This document shows positions 53,701-61,129 of a stretch of 64,000 nt of DNA, one piece after another (the stretch's first letter is position 1; every line of letters starts with the position of its first letter). Where the stretch lies: assembly GCA_024180945.1 (NCBI GenBank), contig JAKSGN010000023.1, positions 682,001 through 746,000 on the forward strand. The letters run 5' to 3'. Made by a program: the position numbers and the translations under genes. The notes under the pieces were generated by a model that saw only the letters and a program-made list of their open reading frames with translations, had not been told where the DNA came from and ran no database searches. This stretch comes from Macrophomina tecta. Its lineage: Eukaryota > Ascomycota > Dothideomycetes > Botryosphaeriales > Botryosphaeriaceae.

Positions 53701-54043
53701 AATATCAGCCTGGATTTTTGAAGCTTAGAACAGACACGTACAGGATGGAGTCTATGAAGTCAGTCAGGAACGGATCCTCGCCTTTCTTGTCCCATTCCTG
53801 AGCAATACGACATGCTATCGCCGCTGGGCTTAAGTTGCTGTTGCTTCTGTCGATTCTCAGATCTTTTATCATTCTACCGACATGACTATTGACGGCCTCA
53901 GCAGTGCGCTCGTTGAAACAGTAGCGCCTTTCCTCGTTTTCGTGGAGAGCTTTGAGAATTTCCGTGAGCTTATCTCTCTTGACATACGGAACTAATAACA
54001 GGGTCGTGATGTTCTCCTCACTGGTCCACGGGGGCCCGGCCAT
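47799..54043 (-). CDS. hypothetical protein, 139 aa; intron holds Copia-2
   Basis: Exon 1 is 54043-53742 and exon 2 47916-47799. The donor GTACGT (53741) and acceptor CTCACAG (ending 47917) join in phase 2 to a 139-residue protein that begins MAGPPWTSEEN and ends REYQN. Removing Copia-2 and one AATAT leaves an ordinary 52-nt intron with GCTGATAT as branch-like site. The product is charged and helical with a DNA-binding-like WTSEEN start (tentative). The annotation start could extend upstream, but that part is a poly-Phe run from an A-rich tract. Whether the 5.8-kb intron is still spliced is unknown; the insertion falls between the branch-like site and the acceptor. Confidence 0.7.
47933..48140 (+). 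repeat. Copia-2 5' LTR
   Basis: 208 bp. Contains the inverted pair CTAGTAGG / CTACTAG around the GGTATAAGGG TATA-like segment. Unlike the Copia-1 LTR, it lacks the TCTGACCTCAC block. Confidence 0.95.
48141..48153 (+). other. Copia-2 primer-binding site
   Basis: GTTATGAGCCCGG, identical to Copia-1, complementary to the initiator tRNA-Met anticodon arm. The following 308-bp leader has an imperfect hairpin (ATTACCTGA ... TCAGGGTAAT, 48316-48357) and is rich in TTGGCA motifs. Confidence 0.8.
48461..53155 (+). CDS. Copia-2 Gag-Pol polyprotein, 1564 aa
   Basis: One open frame. Zinc-knuckle-like CLCGENHYYDKC near residue 257; protease ADTGTT near 369; integrase WHEIFAHA (about 506) with CDVC, and catalytic FDLIHM (570), RSDGE (629) and PQQNGASE (660); reverse transcriptase LTWVFKYK (about 1096) with active site FFVDD (about 1236); RNase H SDAAFAND (about 1410), TEAELLAL, DNTQT, RHVDIH. 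The Gln/Ser/Pro-rich linker between integrase and reverse transcriptase (about 800-970) includes a duplicated SQGLASQGL. Same overall length and order as Copia-1 but clearly a different family. Confidence 0.97.
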   Translation: MTSSKPIVVLKTADNWDEWYFIIQSRAKKYEIFEYIDPSKPEKPTQPTEPVEVQEPPASDPNQQRAWERYKIQIRARERDLAKQEKLKKEINDLSTIIEDSVSPSLLPILKKLRGDSHPYSQLTALKARLQPTKETQEELIVNKLRQLEKPPSSQNIDKWLSQWEETLFKAEELELPEVMGNRGKVAFLKALTPLDAHWASAHKIKLQDNELTKSLHNLIIDYRNYSRQNAAENPKATKAAFTASLRDKKQERKLPACLCGENHYYDKCGYYNPEARPADWTPNQEVQDKVNKALEDPQIKRRVERSIERFKNGQNHGQSQKKQDNAPQKEQEPKPGKGDKKTSSFPAVVASSFNAQRISRPTTLDLSWIADTGTTHHICNQYMKNRYTKTRDAGPDDYVTSGNSTVKIESFGEALVYTTNHKGPRTIKLMDVAYVPSFMANLVSVAKAREKGIELDTGRMCLYLEDFIVAYLTFAQNHFFMEYKEADDPPAVVSNVANRSLPATQWHEIFAHAGQRAIRALPQAVQGAIITDQQLPDHCDVCARTKAQQQISRSMQPEELLEEVFFRVSFDLIHMTRANNGHQWITHLECASTKFTFAVTHATKDECTQHLLNIIQMIKTRFGKSVAFLRSDGEVSLTRAFKQQLEQQGVTHEVSAPYTPQQNGASERLGHSIIIKARSLRVSANLPEHLWPEIIKAAVYIHNRTPMKRHHWKTPFERVHGKKPKVAHLRVYGCKAYSLLKNIPRSNKLDERVLIGYLVGYDSTNIYRIWHPPKDRVVRSRDVTFDESSKFSPEDLEKILALQQQEQNQEQEVVIPRITLYEEEIIPSDQESEVFFDLSDEPSPAPNQSTQETPETQGSRLGAQARGTQLDYLPSPSESTSEGLAREQHAKSSLQAGSTQGEQTPDPSDHALPDRSTPVQQQASQGLASQGLGGEDQQNQQSRGLGQLIPVQYENPPDPGAARGNRAPRGRDIAADINPNLIIHGSRTRNSRKDAYIASIHDNMFSHQMLFTSFLASFQESTAAKAQASPIGLPRIHRDQLPPEPRFYKDIFNHPMKTHLLEAIQTELQELQGKGVWETAALSEAKSLNKDVIPLTWVFKYKLDEHGWLTKVKARICVRGDLQATQQDTYAATLAFRIFRALIAIICAFDLEMRQYDVVNAFPHVPLEEKTYCRPPEGLKLEQGQILRLLRALYGLKESPALWQRHFCKSLEELGLTQVPDAPCLYSNDRLFVFFFVDDVIMAYHKRDEPFADAFQEDLLKRYEMRILGEAQWFLALRIIRDREQRLLWLSQESYISGLITRYGVSENHFPSTPLPSDEVLQANQGTHASAQDIHLYQSRIGSAQFAATSTRVDVAYACSALSSYLTNPSSRHLELSQRLLSYLAGTKKLALFFQGNYEDENNIFTISSDAAFANDPDTRRSHQGSIITMFGAAVDWKAIKQPTVTTSTTEAELLALSEAAKQCFWWKRLFRGVQFDPGHQIKIQCDNTQTLRLMQESIGKLNTKLRHVDIHHHWLRQEAQAGNVHLQWTPTAVMLADGLTKALPRQKHAHFVTAIGLFLLHN
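53223..53248 (+). other. Copia-2 3' UTR hairpin 1
   Basis: GACTCATGCCTG-AG-CAGGCATGAGTC, a perfect inverted repeat of 12 bp (11 bp with a realistic 4-nt loop). Lies 68 bp after the pol stop. Confidence 0.8.
53297..53350 (+). other. Copia-2 3' UTR hairpin 2
   Basis: A 22-bp stem with one mismatch: left arm 53299-53320 (starts ATTCTCCATACT), loop AGTACC, right arm 53327-53348 (ends ATGGAGAAT), extendable by a few wobble pairs. Such a long stem is unlikely by chance in 337 bp and is absent from Copia-1, whose 3' UTR is only 50 bp before the purine tract. Possible roles are RNA packaging, dimerisation or 3' processing. Confidence 0.8.
53481..53492 (+). other. Copia-2 polypurine tract
   Basis: GTGAAGGGGGTG directly before the 3' LTR, identical to Copia-1. 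Confidence 0.85.
53493..53700 (+). repeat. Copia-2 3' LTR
   Basis: 208 bp, identical by eye to the 5' LTR, followed by the AATAT target duplication. Confidence 0.95.
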
Positions 54044-54210
54044 TGCAACTGATTGGCTTGTGGAAGAGTGTGAAATGTGCAAGAATAATAATAATATAAA
54101 AAAAAAAAAAGCGGGATGTAAGGGATACATGAGCTCGAGAGAAGTCAAGGATTCTTTAAGTCATGACTGCCAACACAATAACCCTTGACAAGCGGCGTAG
54201 AAACTGAATC

Positions 54211-54642
54211 GTGCTCGGCCATGCCGTTTGGAAACCTCCGAAAAGCTCAGGGGTGGAAGACCGGTATTTGGAGTGCCGCATCGCTGCGCCGCATGCTGTG
54301 CCGGACCCGCCGTTCTGGGAAGATAGTGTAGCTAACGACGCTGAGACGAGAGCCTGTCTGGTCACATTCGAGGCACGCAAGAAAAAGAGACATGGAAATG
54401 TAGTTGATGCTCTCTTTTTTCTAAAAAGAAAAAAAGGACAAGACGAAGAAGAAGGATTGTATACGTTAATCTTGGTGTTGAGAAAGGACAATTTGTGGAC
54501 GATACCCCACTTCAGGTCCGCGATAGGCTCGCTCTTATATCCTAGAACTACCAAAAATCCACATGATATGCATGTCAACAGTCCATTAATATTAAGGGAC
54601 TTATCCGGCCTTCGGGATACATGGGAAAAAATGCCCTGCTAG
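54211..54642 (+). CDS. possible hypothetical protein, 143 aa
   Basis: First codon TTG; the first ATG in frame is internal. It reads RYLECRIAAPHAVPDPPFWE, a basic ARKKKRHG patch and DALFFLKRKKGQDEEEG. An equally long minus-strand frame (54156-54578) overlaps it. No family. Listed because it would be divergent from the gene starting at 54043. Confidence 0.25.
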   Translation: MLGHAVWKPPKSSGVEDRYLECRIAAPHAVPDPPFWEDSVANDAETRACLVTFEARKKKRHGNVVDALFFLKRKKGQDEEEGLYTLILVLRKDNLWTIPHFRSAIGSLLYPRTTKNPHDMHVNSPLILRDLSGLRDTWEKMPC

Positions 54643-56866
54643 TTAACCGTCAGCCACCTGCAAAAAGTCAATGGCCACACCTGGCTCGTGCGCCAACATC
54701 CTTCTTACATTCTCACGGCCAGTATGACATCAGAGGCCCTTGTCACCGTCTAAAAAACGCAGAGTATGTAAAATATGTACATGCGATATAGTATCGACCA
54801 ATTTTGGGTAAATTAGAATGCTTTCGGTGCTGTAGTAAGTCCTGTATTTTGGGGACGATGTTGGCGCACTGACCAGGTGGCCATTGACTTTCTGTGGGTG
54901 GCTGGTCATACCACATCGCTTCGTCGCAATAGATTTCTGGAGCTGTGTGTCGTCGGAAGTCCAGCACTGCGGTATTATGTCCTTAAATCTACTTTATAGT
55001 TTGGAACGGAAAAGAAGAAACATACCGGACCTATATAGTGTATCGATGCTAAAGAATGTCGTCTTGGCATGAGAGAGCCGCTGAGATTCGTAGATAATGT
55101 ACTTCGCAGTGTATCTAAGCTTCCAATTCTTTTTCGAAGACAGTAAATTGCAGCGGTACTCCACCTCTGTCACTACTGTTATATGTTGCTTTAATTTACT
55201 GCACTGATCGATGAAGGCATATGGCACACTTTTTTTTATTTACTTTTTGTCTGCACCCACGTTTCTCCTGTAGTACAGCCCCTCGAAATCATCAACCCAG
55301 CCGCAGATTACGCCAAAATGGTCAGCGAAAGCTATATGAAGCAGCAAATATAGGGTGAGCACCGAGCAACCGAATTTTCTCTACTTGGGGCTCCAACGCT
55401 TGTCCTAGCTCAACGGTGCGGAGACACCCCCGGGAGCACGTGCGCACGTGCGCTCAGCTTTACCCGCTCGCTCGCGATCTAGGCATCTCGACTATCTTGC
55501 AGTGCAGCCGGGTTTCGATTGGAATTCTGTCGCGTATATCCGCGAGCTGTAGCTAACCAGCAGCACTGACTCGATAACTGTGTCAGAATCGTTATCGGCT
55601 GTTGCTGCTGTGCCGCTGAGCCGCCGAACACGCAAGGCAGACACGATGGTTGCCTTCGCATTTACCGAGGCTTCTACTGTGTACGACTTTATGATGCAGT
55701 AATCGTACGTGCGACGTTGATTATGGGCGACATATTGCCATCAGCGCAGCACTACCAACTGCTAAATACGCTTGAACCTGACTGTGGAACTGTACAAAAA
55801 CACCATGTTCTTCAGAAGCACGCTAGTTGGGAACATCATCGTATCCATCCAGCGGGGACTTGCCGCTTGAATTGCAGCTCAGTATTGTAGGTTTGATCCG
55901 CAGTAGCGTAGCACAGGCCCCATGCGGTGTCGGTCTGGGGTTCCTGAGCAGGGTCTGCAGGAAGCAATCAGGCCACGCCGCTCACCCTATGGTTGTGCCC
56001 AGCCTATCGCGGATGCACCGACTCAACCCCGAGAAGAGCCCCACTTAAGCGCGGGTGTGAAGATAGTATTCGTTGCAGCACCCGGAAAGTCAGGAAAGGC
56101 GAGGGCATCGTTGGCCGAACAAGAACTGTGCCACACGGCTGCAGCGCTCCAAACGCACAGACGGAGAAAAACTTTCCGAGCGCCGTCACTTCCTTTGCTC
56201 TTGTCTCGGGCCACTTCCAGTTCGAGAGAAAAGAGAAAGAGTTAGCCAGAATCAGTGTTAGCCAGAATCAGTGTTGGCCAGAACCAGTTATTCCGTCGTT
56301 GAGGCGTAGCTTGTGAGTAGATGACACGAAGCGGCTCAGAATCCTCCCGTCTGACGGCGGCACAGCAGCTCGCCACAGCAGCTCGCGACACAGCAGCTTG
56401 AACTCTGCTGCCACTTAATCAGACCGCCTCACGACCATTGCCGAGGGAAACTGCCGTAAGGTAGTCTACTCCGACGAGATCGCCTGAGTCCAAAACTTGT
56501 GGAAGCCATGCACTTGCAATTCGATCGTCTCGACCTACACACCTGTCTCAATAGACTGCAGCTGCAAAGAGATCTGCATGCATCCTTGGAAAGTCTCCTA
56601 AAATTAGACTTTTGAGTAAGAAAATCACATCCAGTAGAATCGGCTGGTCCAGACGGTGGGGCAAGCATGCGAAGCGCACGGAGCGTACATGGCATAAACG
56701 GCATACAGAGCATACAGGGCATATACGGCACGCAGTTAGCATCGAGCGCTGGATGGCATCTCCCTACAAATGTAGCGAGTGAGGATCACCGCATGTTAAA
56801 CATGCTGCACACTGACCAGCCATAGAGGGTCTACACCGCGACTCGCGATTTTCCTCGTCAGTAATC
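54643..56866. other. no firm gene; GC-rich palindrome
   Basis: Only weak frames (55922-56245, 55993-56316 plus; 56429-56731 minus, a repetitive MPYMPCMLCMP type caused by a CAT/GGCATA tandem motif). The perfect palindrome GCACGTGCGCACGTGC (55436-55451) holds two CACGTG E-boxes. GCCAGAATCAGTGTTA is tandemly repeated near 56245-56280. Confidence 0.45.
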
Positions 56867-57924
56867 ATGTCCAGCATGCCTAACGCCGATCAAGGGGCCA
56901 CTACAAAGATCAAGAAGGTGACAACGAGGCCGAAAGCTCCGAAAAAGAAGCCAGGAAGGGCGCAGAATGGCGATGGGCCGTACTGTCCACCAGCCAGACG
57001 ACGTGGCCGGCCAAGAATCTACGGTACGTCATATTGCCTCACCTGGGCATGAAATTCAACTGAAGCCGGTGGCCAGACACAACAAACCCAGTATTGGAAA
57101 GCTCTGGTGGCAGCTCTGAGCTCTCGTCAGCCACGCGGTCTGTAGTTGAAGCGGCCGATGCAAGAACGAGCAGAAGCGATGTCTTCAGCTGCACGAGCAC
57201 GACAGAGCCTCCCAACTCGCTTTCCACTATCAACGACGCGTACACTTGCTTTGCGCTCCCGGGGACCGGGCCCGGGACTGGGCTCTCAAACACGTTGCCA
57301 TCCGCTGCAAGGACCTCTGAGACGACACCTACACAGTCCACGAACCAGCCTCTACCCCCGACTCCCGAGTTTCCGAACGGCATCTTGGACTTCAACAGGA
57401 TCCAAGACACCAATACTCTGGTTGGAGAAACACTTGTCGAGGAGAGAAACATGCAGCATTTTGATAATACAGTTAACGCTGACGGAATATTCGAATCCAC
57501 TCGGAATCATGCTATCTCTGGAAGCGGACATGGGGCCATTGCTCCCACAGACCTTCAACACGGCTTCACCGCGGCGGGACCAGTTCCGTTGACTCCAACA
57601 GTTGGGGGAAGGCCTGCTTCCTTTTTCTTCTCGACTCATCATCTCCCATACAACGATGTGTGTAGCCATCACTTTTGTCCGAATGGTTCCCAGTCGACTT
57701 TCAAAGTCGATCCAGGGATGATCGTGCAGAGCTCCTGCGGGATCACCGCTGGTGCGATCAATCCGCCACAGAATCAGATGCCGCTTCATGGCATGATGGA
57801 AACTCGATGGAGCCTGGTCCCGCTAACTGCATTTTCCCTGGCCCACGTTAATGTGCCAAGCAATGCCGATCCGAGACTCTACACGCTAATAACGCGCAAC
57901 CCGGGAATTTTTAATGGTATCTGA
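56867..57924 (+). CDS. AT-hook protein, 334 aa, two exons
   Basis: Exon 1 56867-57023, intron 57024-57076 (53 nt, GTACGT donor, CAACTGAA branch-like site, GGCCAG acceptor), exon 2 57077-57924. The acceptor was chosen because only it keeps the long second frame in phase. Residues 15-35 are Lys/Pro-rich (KIKKVTTRPKAPKKKPGRAQ) and RRRGRPRIY at about 45-53 is an AT-hook, which binds the minor groove of AT-rich DNA. The rest is Ser/Thr/Pro-rich with a C/H pair cluster (DVCSHHFCPNGSQ). Probably a nuclear chromatin-associated protein; the target is unknown. Confidence 0.7.
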
Positions 57925-58618
57925 TCTTTTTTTTTTTTTCGTTGAGCTCAAAGAAATAAAATATATCATCGTATGGGACAAACGGAATTGAGTACAATAC
58001 CAGCCGGTAATTCGAGAACAACGTGCTATCACATCAGGAATTCACTGCAAACTCAGAACCTTCACTCTGGTCGAGTTCTACCCTTGCCGGTAACTAAAGA
58101 AGAAAGCCGAGAAGGCGAGGCCGTGAGTCGACAATATAAACCGAGTAATCGATACTATTCACGTCTTTCTACCTCGAGACAATGGCAGTGTTGAATGAAA
58201 TACGTCCTAAGAAGTCGCATGACTTATTTCATTTTGCATTCATTTCTCGAAACCCATCGTTTTCCATGTTCACAGTATATCTAAGCTTCCAATACCATGC
58301 AAGTAGACAGTGTATGATTTTAGTTTACGTGAATTTTTAAACAGCTTTTCTTTTTTCACTAACAATTAACATTTTTTGTCTTGTTCGTTCCCAGTATGTA
58401 CATATGGTCGAAAATTTCGCTGTGACATTACATGTTATGATTTCTCCATTAGTGGCCTTCTTTATACGGAAGGAAAAGGGACGAGAGGTAGGTTAGCGTT
58501 GGACTGGCAAAAGTATAACGCTGCACTTACTATCAGTGCGTGCTAATTCTGCATTGTAGATCTGCATTATATATTGTTACAATTAGAAAAAGATAAGATA
58601 AATAAGATCAAGCTTATC
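57925..58618. other. no recognisable gene
   Basis: A T-run (57927-57938) follows the AT-hook gene stop. The frame 57973-58194 has no family. AT-rich to the solo LTR. Confidence 0.4.
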
Positions 58619-58742
58619 TGTGCGATTTGGTAGTGAAGCATGAGATTCCTGGTGATGAGCCGTAGCAGGCGGGCGGGGGTCCTTTTATAGCTGCTACGGC
58701 TAAGCTACGCTACTGAACCTTAAATACACGAAGCTTCCAACA
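58619..58742 (+). repeat. solo LTR (short)
   Basis: 124 bp from TGTGCGATTTGG to CTTCCAACA with a perfect 5-bp target duplication TTATC (58614-58618 and 58743-58747). It contains a 9-bp inverted repeat CCGTAGCAG / CTGCTACGG around CCTTTTATAG. The 5-bp duplication favours an integrase-type insertion. Confidence 0.75.
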
Positions 58743-58800
58743 TTATCTGTTGGATATCACGTATTTCAAGGTCTCCTTATATCACACCGCATAGCTTAAC

Positions 58801-58857
58801 CACAATCACTTGTGGTGTATGAATCATCATCATCATCATAATCACAATCACTTGTGG
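58801..58857 (+). mobile_element. 27-bp LINE-derived insertion with 15-bp target duplication
   Basis: CACAATCACTTGTGG occurs at 58801-58815 and 58843-58857. Between them are 27 bp, starting TGTATGAAT followed by CAT triplets and ending ATAAT. TGTATGAATCAT is the exact 3' terminus of the LINE copies at 59361-59370 and 30663-30672. This fits an insertion that copied only the last few bases plus tail. Confidence 0.7.
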
Positions 58858-59370
58858 AAGTAAATTCGGTGATCTCGCGTTCATGCTAGGCGGATGGTCG
58901 GGCACGAGAAAGCTAGACGGTAGGTATGCAGATGGGCCGCCTGAGAAGTGGCGGGCGGACATGCGCGCAGTTAAAGCAACAGCAGTATTTGCTCTGGCTA
59001 CTGGAAGACTGGTAGCAACTAGAGACTGAGAGCTCATCCTTCTCTGAGCAAAGCAATCCCTTCTCCAACCAGCCGTCACGCCGCTACAGGGGCTGACAGC
59101 ACCCGAGAAGTGGTCTCGAAGGGGATGGCACGAGGTGTGTATGGAGGATAGCTCTACTTTCACATTTCCTTTCATTTGTTCTACTATTCTGTTTAGCGTC
59201 AATTTTGTGCTTTTGTCCGTCTGTTTTTAGATTGTTAAACAGGAGGAAGTTGTAGTTTCTTTACATAAAGAGTGCTGGGCCTCGAATGAACCGGGATCCC
59301 AACGTACCTTAGCGTAGAATAGCGTTCCTTGTCCCTATGATCTCGTAAGGCTGACTGGGTGTATGAATCA
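58858..59370 (+). mobile_element. LINE 3' end
   Basis: An open register encodes DLAFMLGGWSGTRKLDGRYA and KATAVFALATGRLVATRD before TGA, the C-terminal end of a Tad-like LINE. About 360 bp of 3' UTR follow, ending GTGTATGAATCA. It aligns in inverted orientation with 30640-31067. The 5' boundary is unclear because the micro-insertion abuts it. Confidence 0.65.
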
Positions 59371-59443
59371 TTGATGGTGCATGGTCCTGCGAGCCTCAAA
59401 TTGGGAACCAGTCCGCGAAACTGATGATGAATTCTGGTTGTTC
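59371..59443. repeat. 73-bp direct repeat, left copy
   Basis: Starts TTGATGGTGCATGGTCCTGC and ends TTCTGGTTGTTC. Nearly identical to 61025-61097. A diverged inverted piece lies at 39785-39850. It immediately follows the LINE terminus. Confidence 0.8.
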
Positions 59444-60215
59444 GCTACTACCAAATAAGTGGCGCTGGCTATAAGCATCTAGCACTATAACCGAGGCAAA
59501 CAGAAAGCTTAAACAAATCAGGTAATAAGGCATTGATCAGCCAACGATTGGGCTCATGTTCCATCACCTTCCAAACGCTTGACAACGAAATATTCAACAC
59601 CTCCATCTACAAGACATACTACACGGCAATGCTTTCTCAATGAAGGAAGCAGGATCCATTCACCAAGAAAATTTGATGTTCTAATTTAACACAGTTAGCC
59701 CCTCTAGTTAAAGGGGAAAGCAGGTCCGCTTGTGACGAAAAGTTAACAAGATGAGTGTCCCGCCAGTGGGAGATAGCGTTCTTATCTTAACGAATGATCC
59801 AAAAGCGAGAAAATGTGGATACTCTTCTTGTTGGTTTGGTTAAGTGCTCTGTAGAGTAGGGTTGTTCTGTTAAGTGTTAGCGAGAGATATTATTTTCAGG
59901 AAAGCAAGCTAACCCGCTCATGCGTTTCATAGGAGGAGTCAGAGGTAGGTATTCGGCTGTATTTGTGAGAACTGCTTCGCCTATAACAAACAAATGTCAA
60001 GTCGTTGCTTGAGTAACGCTAACTTACCATTCGTCTTATTAAATATTGATACTCTTGAAAGGCTACTGGGATTAATCGGCTTTACTTACGCTATTAAATA
60101 TGTGAGGATTTATTTATAAGGCATGAATCATTACCAAGAAAACCGTTCAAGCGCACATACATATATACCTATGCAAATGCACCCTGCATCATAATTTAAC
60201 CGCTAAGTTACTACT
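59444..60215. other. upstream region of the gene at 60216
   Basis: Non-coding. 59480-59560 resembles 39975-40060. Many stops in all frames. Confidence 0.4.
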
Positions 60216-61009
60216 ATGTCCGCAGCATTCAATCCCTCCAGGTTGAAGAAACCCCATCTCAATACCTTTCTTGACTCGAGCAAGTTCCCTGAAAGCAAAC
60301 TACTGAAAAGTTTCCCCGGGGCTACTTCAGTACATGATGCGTAAGCCTCAGTGCCAGCCCTGCAACGCCGCTACGCTGCTAACGCCTATCTAGTCTTGGT
60401 ATTCTACATCAGGCTTACCCAGAGCATTTCTCCCCTGAAGAGAGTGATGAGCTCTATAAAAGGATACTCGATTCTATAGAAGACAAATTGGAACCCGGTG
60501 AGCGGGAGGATGTCGTAGCGGTCTTCGCTTTGACAGCCGCTTCCGTCAGGAGCAACAGTGTGTTTTACATTCCTAAAAATTTCTACAAAAGAATAATTGA
60601 TGGAAACGGCATATTCTATTTCGATGACGGACATATACACGTTTACAGTCCGCTCCGGAAATACATCGCAAACCATTGGAATGAATCTCAACCTGCCGTA
60701 ATAACTGAGTGGCTCCGATATCTTACCAAATCAAGCAAATACCGTTTCGACAACATCAAGCTTGTCGAGCAACCATTTTTCAACGATCTCGTGACGGAGA
60801 CCATAAAAGCGAGATCCACTGGTTCGATTACGAAAACAGAGTATGACGCAATTGTTGAGGCAACACAGGCGTTCCAAGACATATGCTTAGATGGAGTACG
60901 CTCATCAGTAAGAGCGCTTATTGAGAGTGTAAAAGAGATCTTCAACCCATTCCTCAGCGCGCAGTGGGTCGAGTGTCCATCATGCAGGCATTTGATTAAC
61001 CTGCATTAG
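60216..61009 (+). CDS. hypothetical protein, 246 aa, two exons
   Basis: Exon 1 60216-60340, intron 60341-60393 (53 nt, GTAAGC donor, CTAAC branch, TCTAG acceptor), exon 2 60394-61009. The splice restores a continuous 246-residue protein starting MSAAFNPSRLKK. It is helical and charged with aromatic clusters (NSVFYIPKNFYKRIIDGNG, FYFDDGHIHVY) and ends in a CPSC pair close to the C-terminus (VECPSCRHLINLH). No signal peptide. The gene sits exactly between two 73-bp direct repeats, with only 15 bp from its stop to the right one. No family recognised. Confidence 0.7.
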
Positions 61010-61024
61010 ACGGAGCGTCATAAT

Positions 61025-61097
61025 TTGATGGTGCATGGTCCTGCGAGCCTTAAAATGGGAACCAGTTCGCGAAACTGATGATGAATTCTGGTTGTTC
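61025..61097. repeat. 73-bp direct repeat, right copy
   Basis: Matches 59371-59443 at about nine of ten positions. The pogo element inserted 32 bp to its right, at a TA within sequence that also follows the left copy (GTGGCGTTGGTTATA versus GTGGCGCTGGCTATA). Confidence 0.8.
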
Positions 61098-61129
61098 TCC
61101 TAGCTAATGAGTGGCGTTGGTTATAGATA

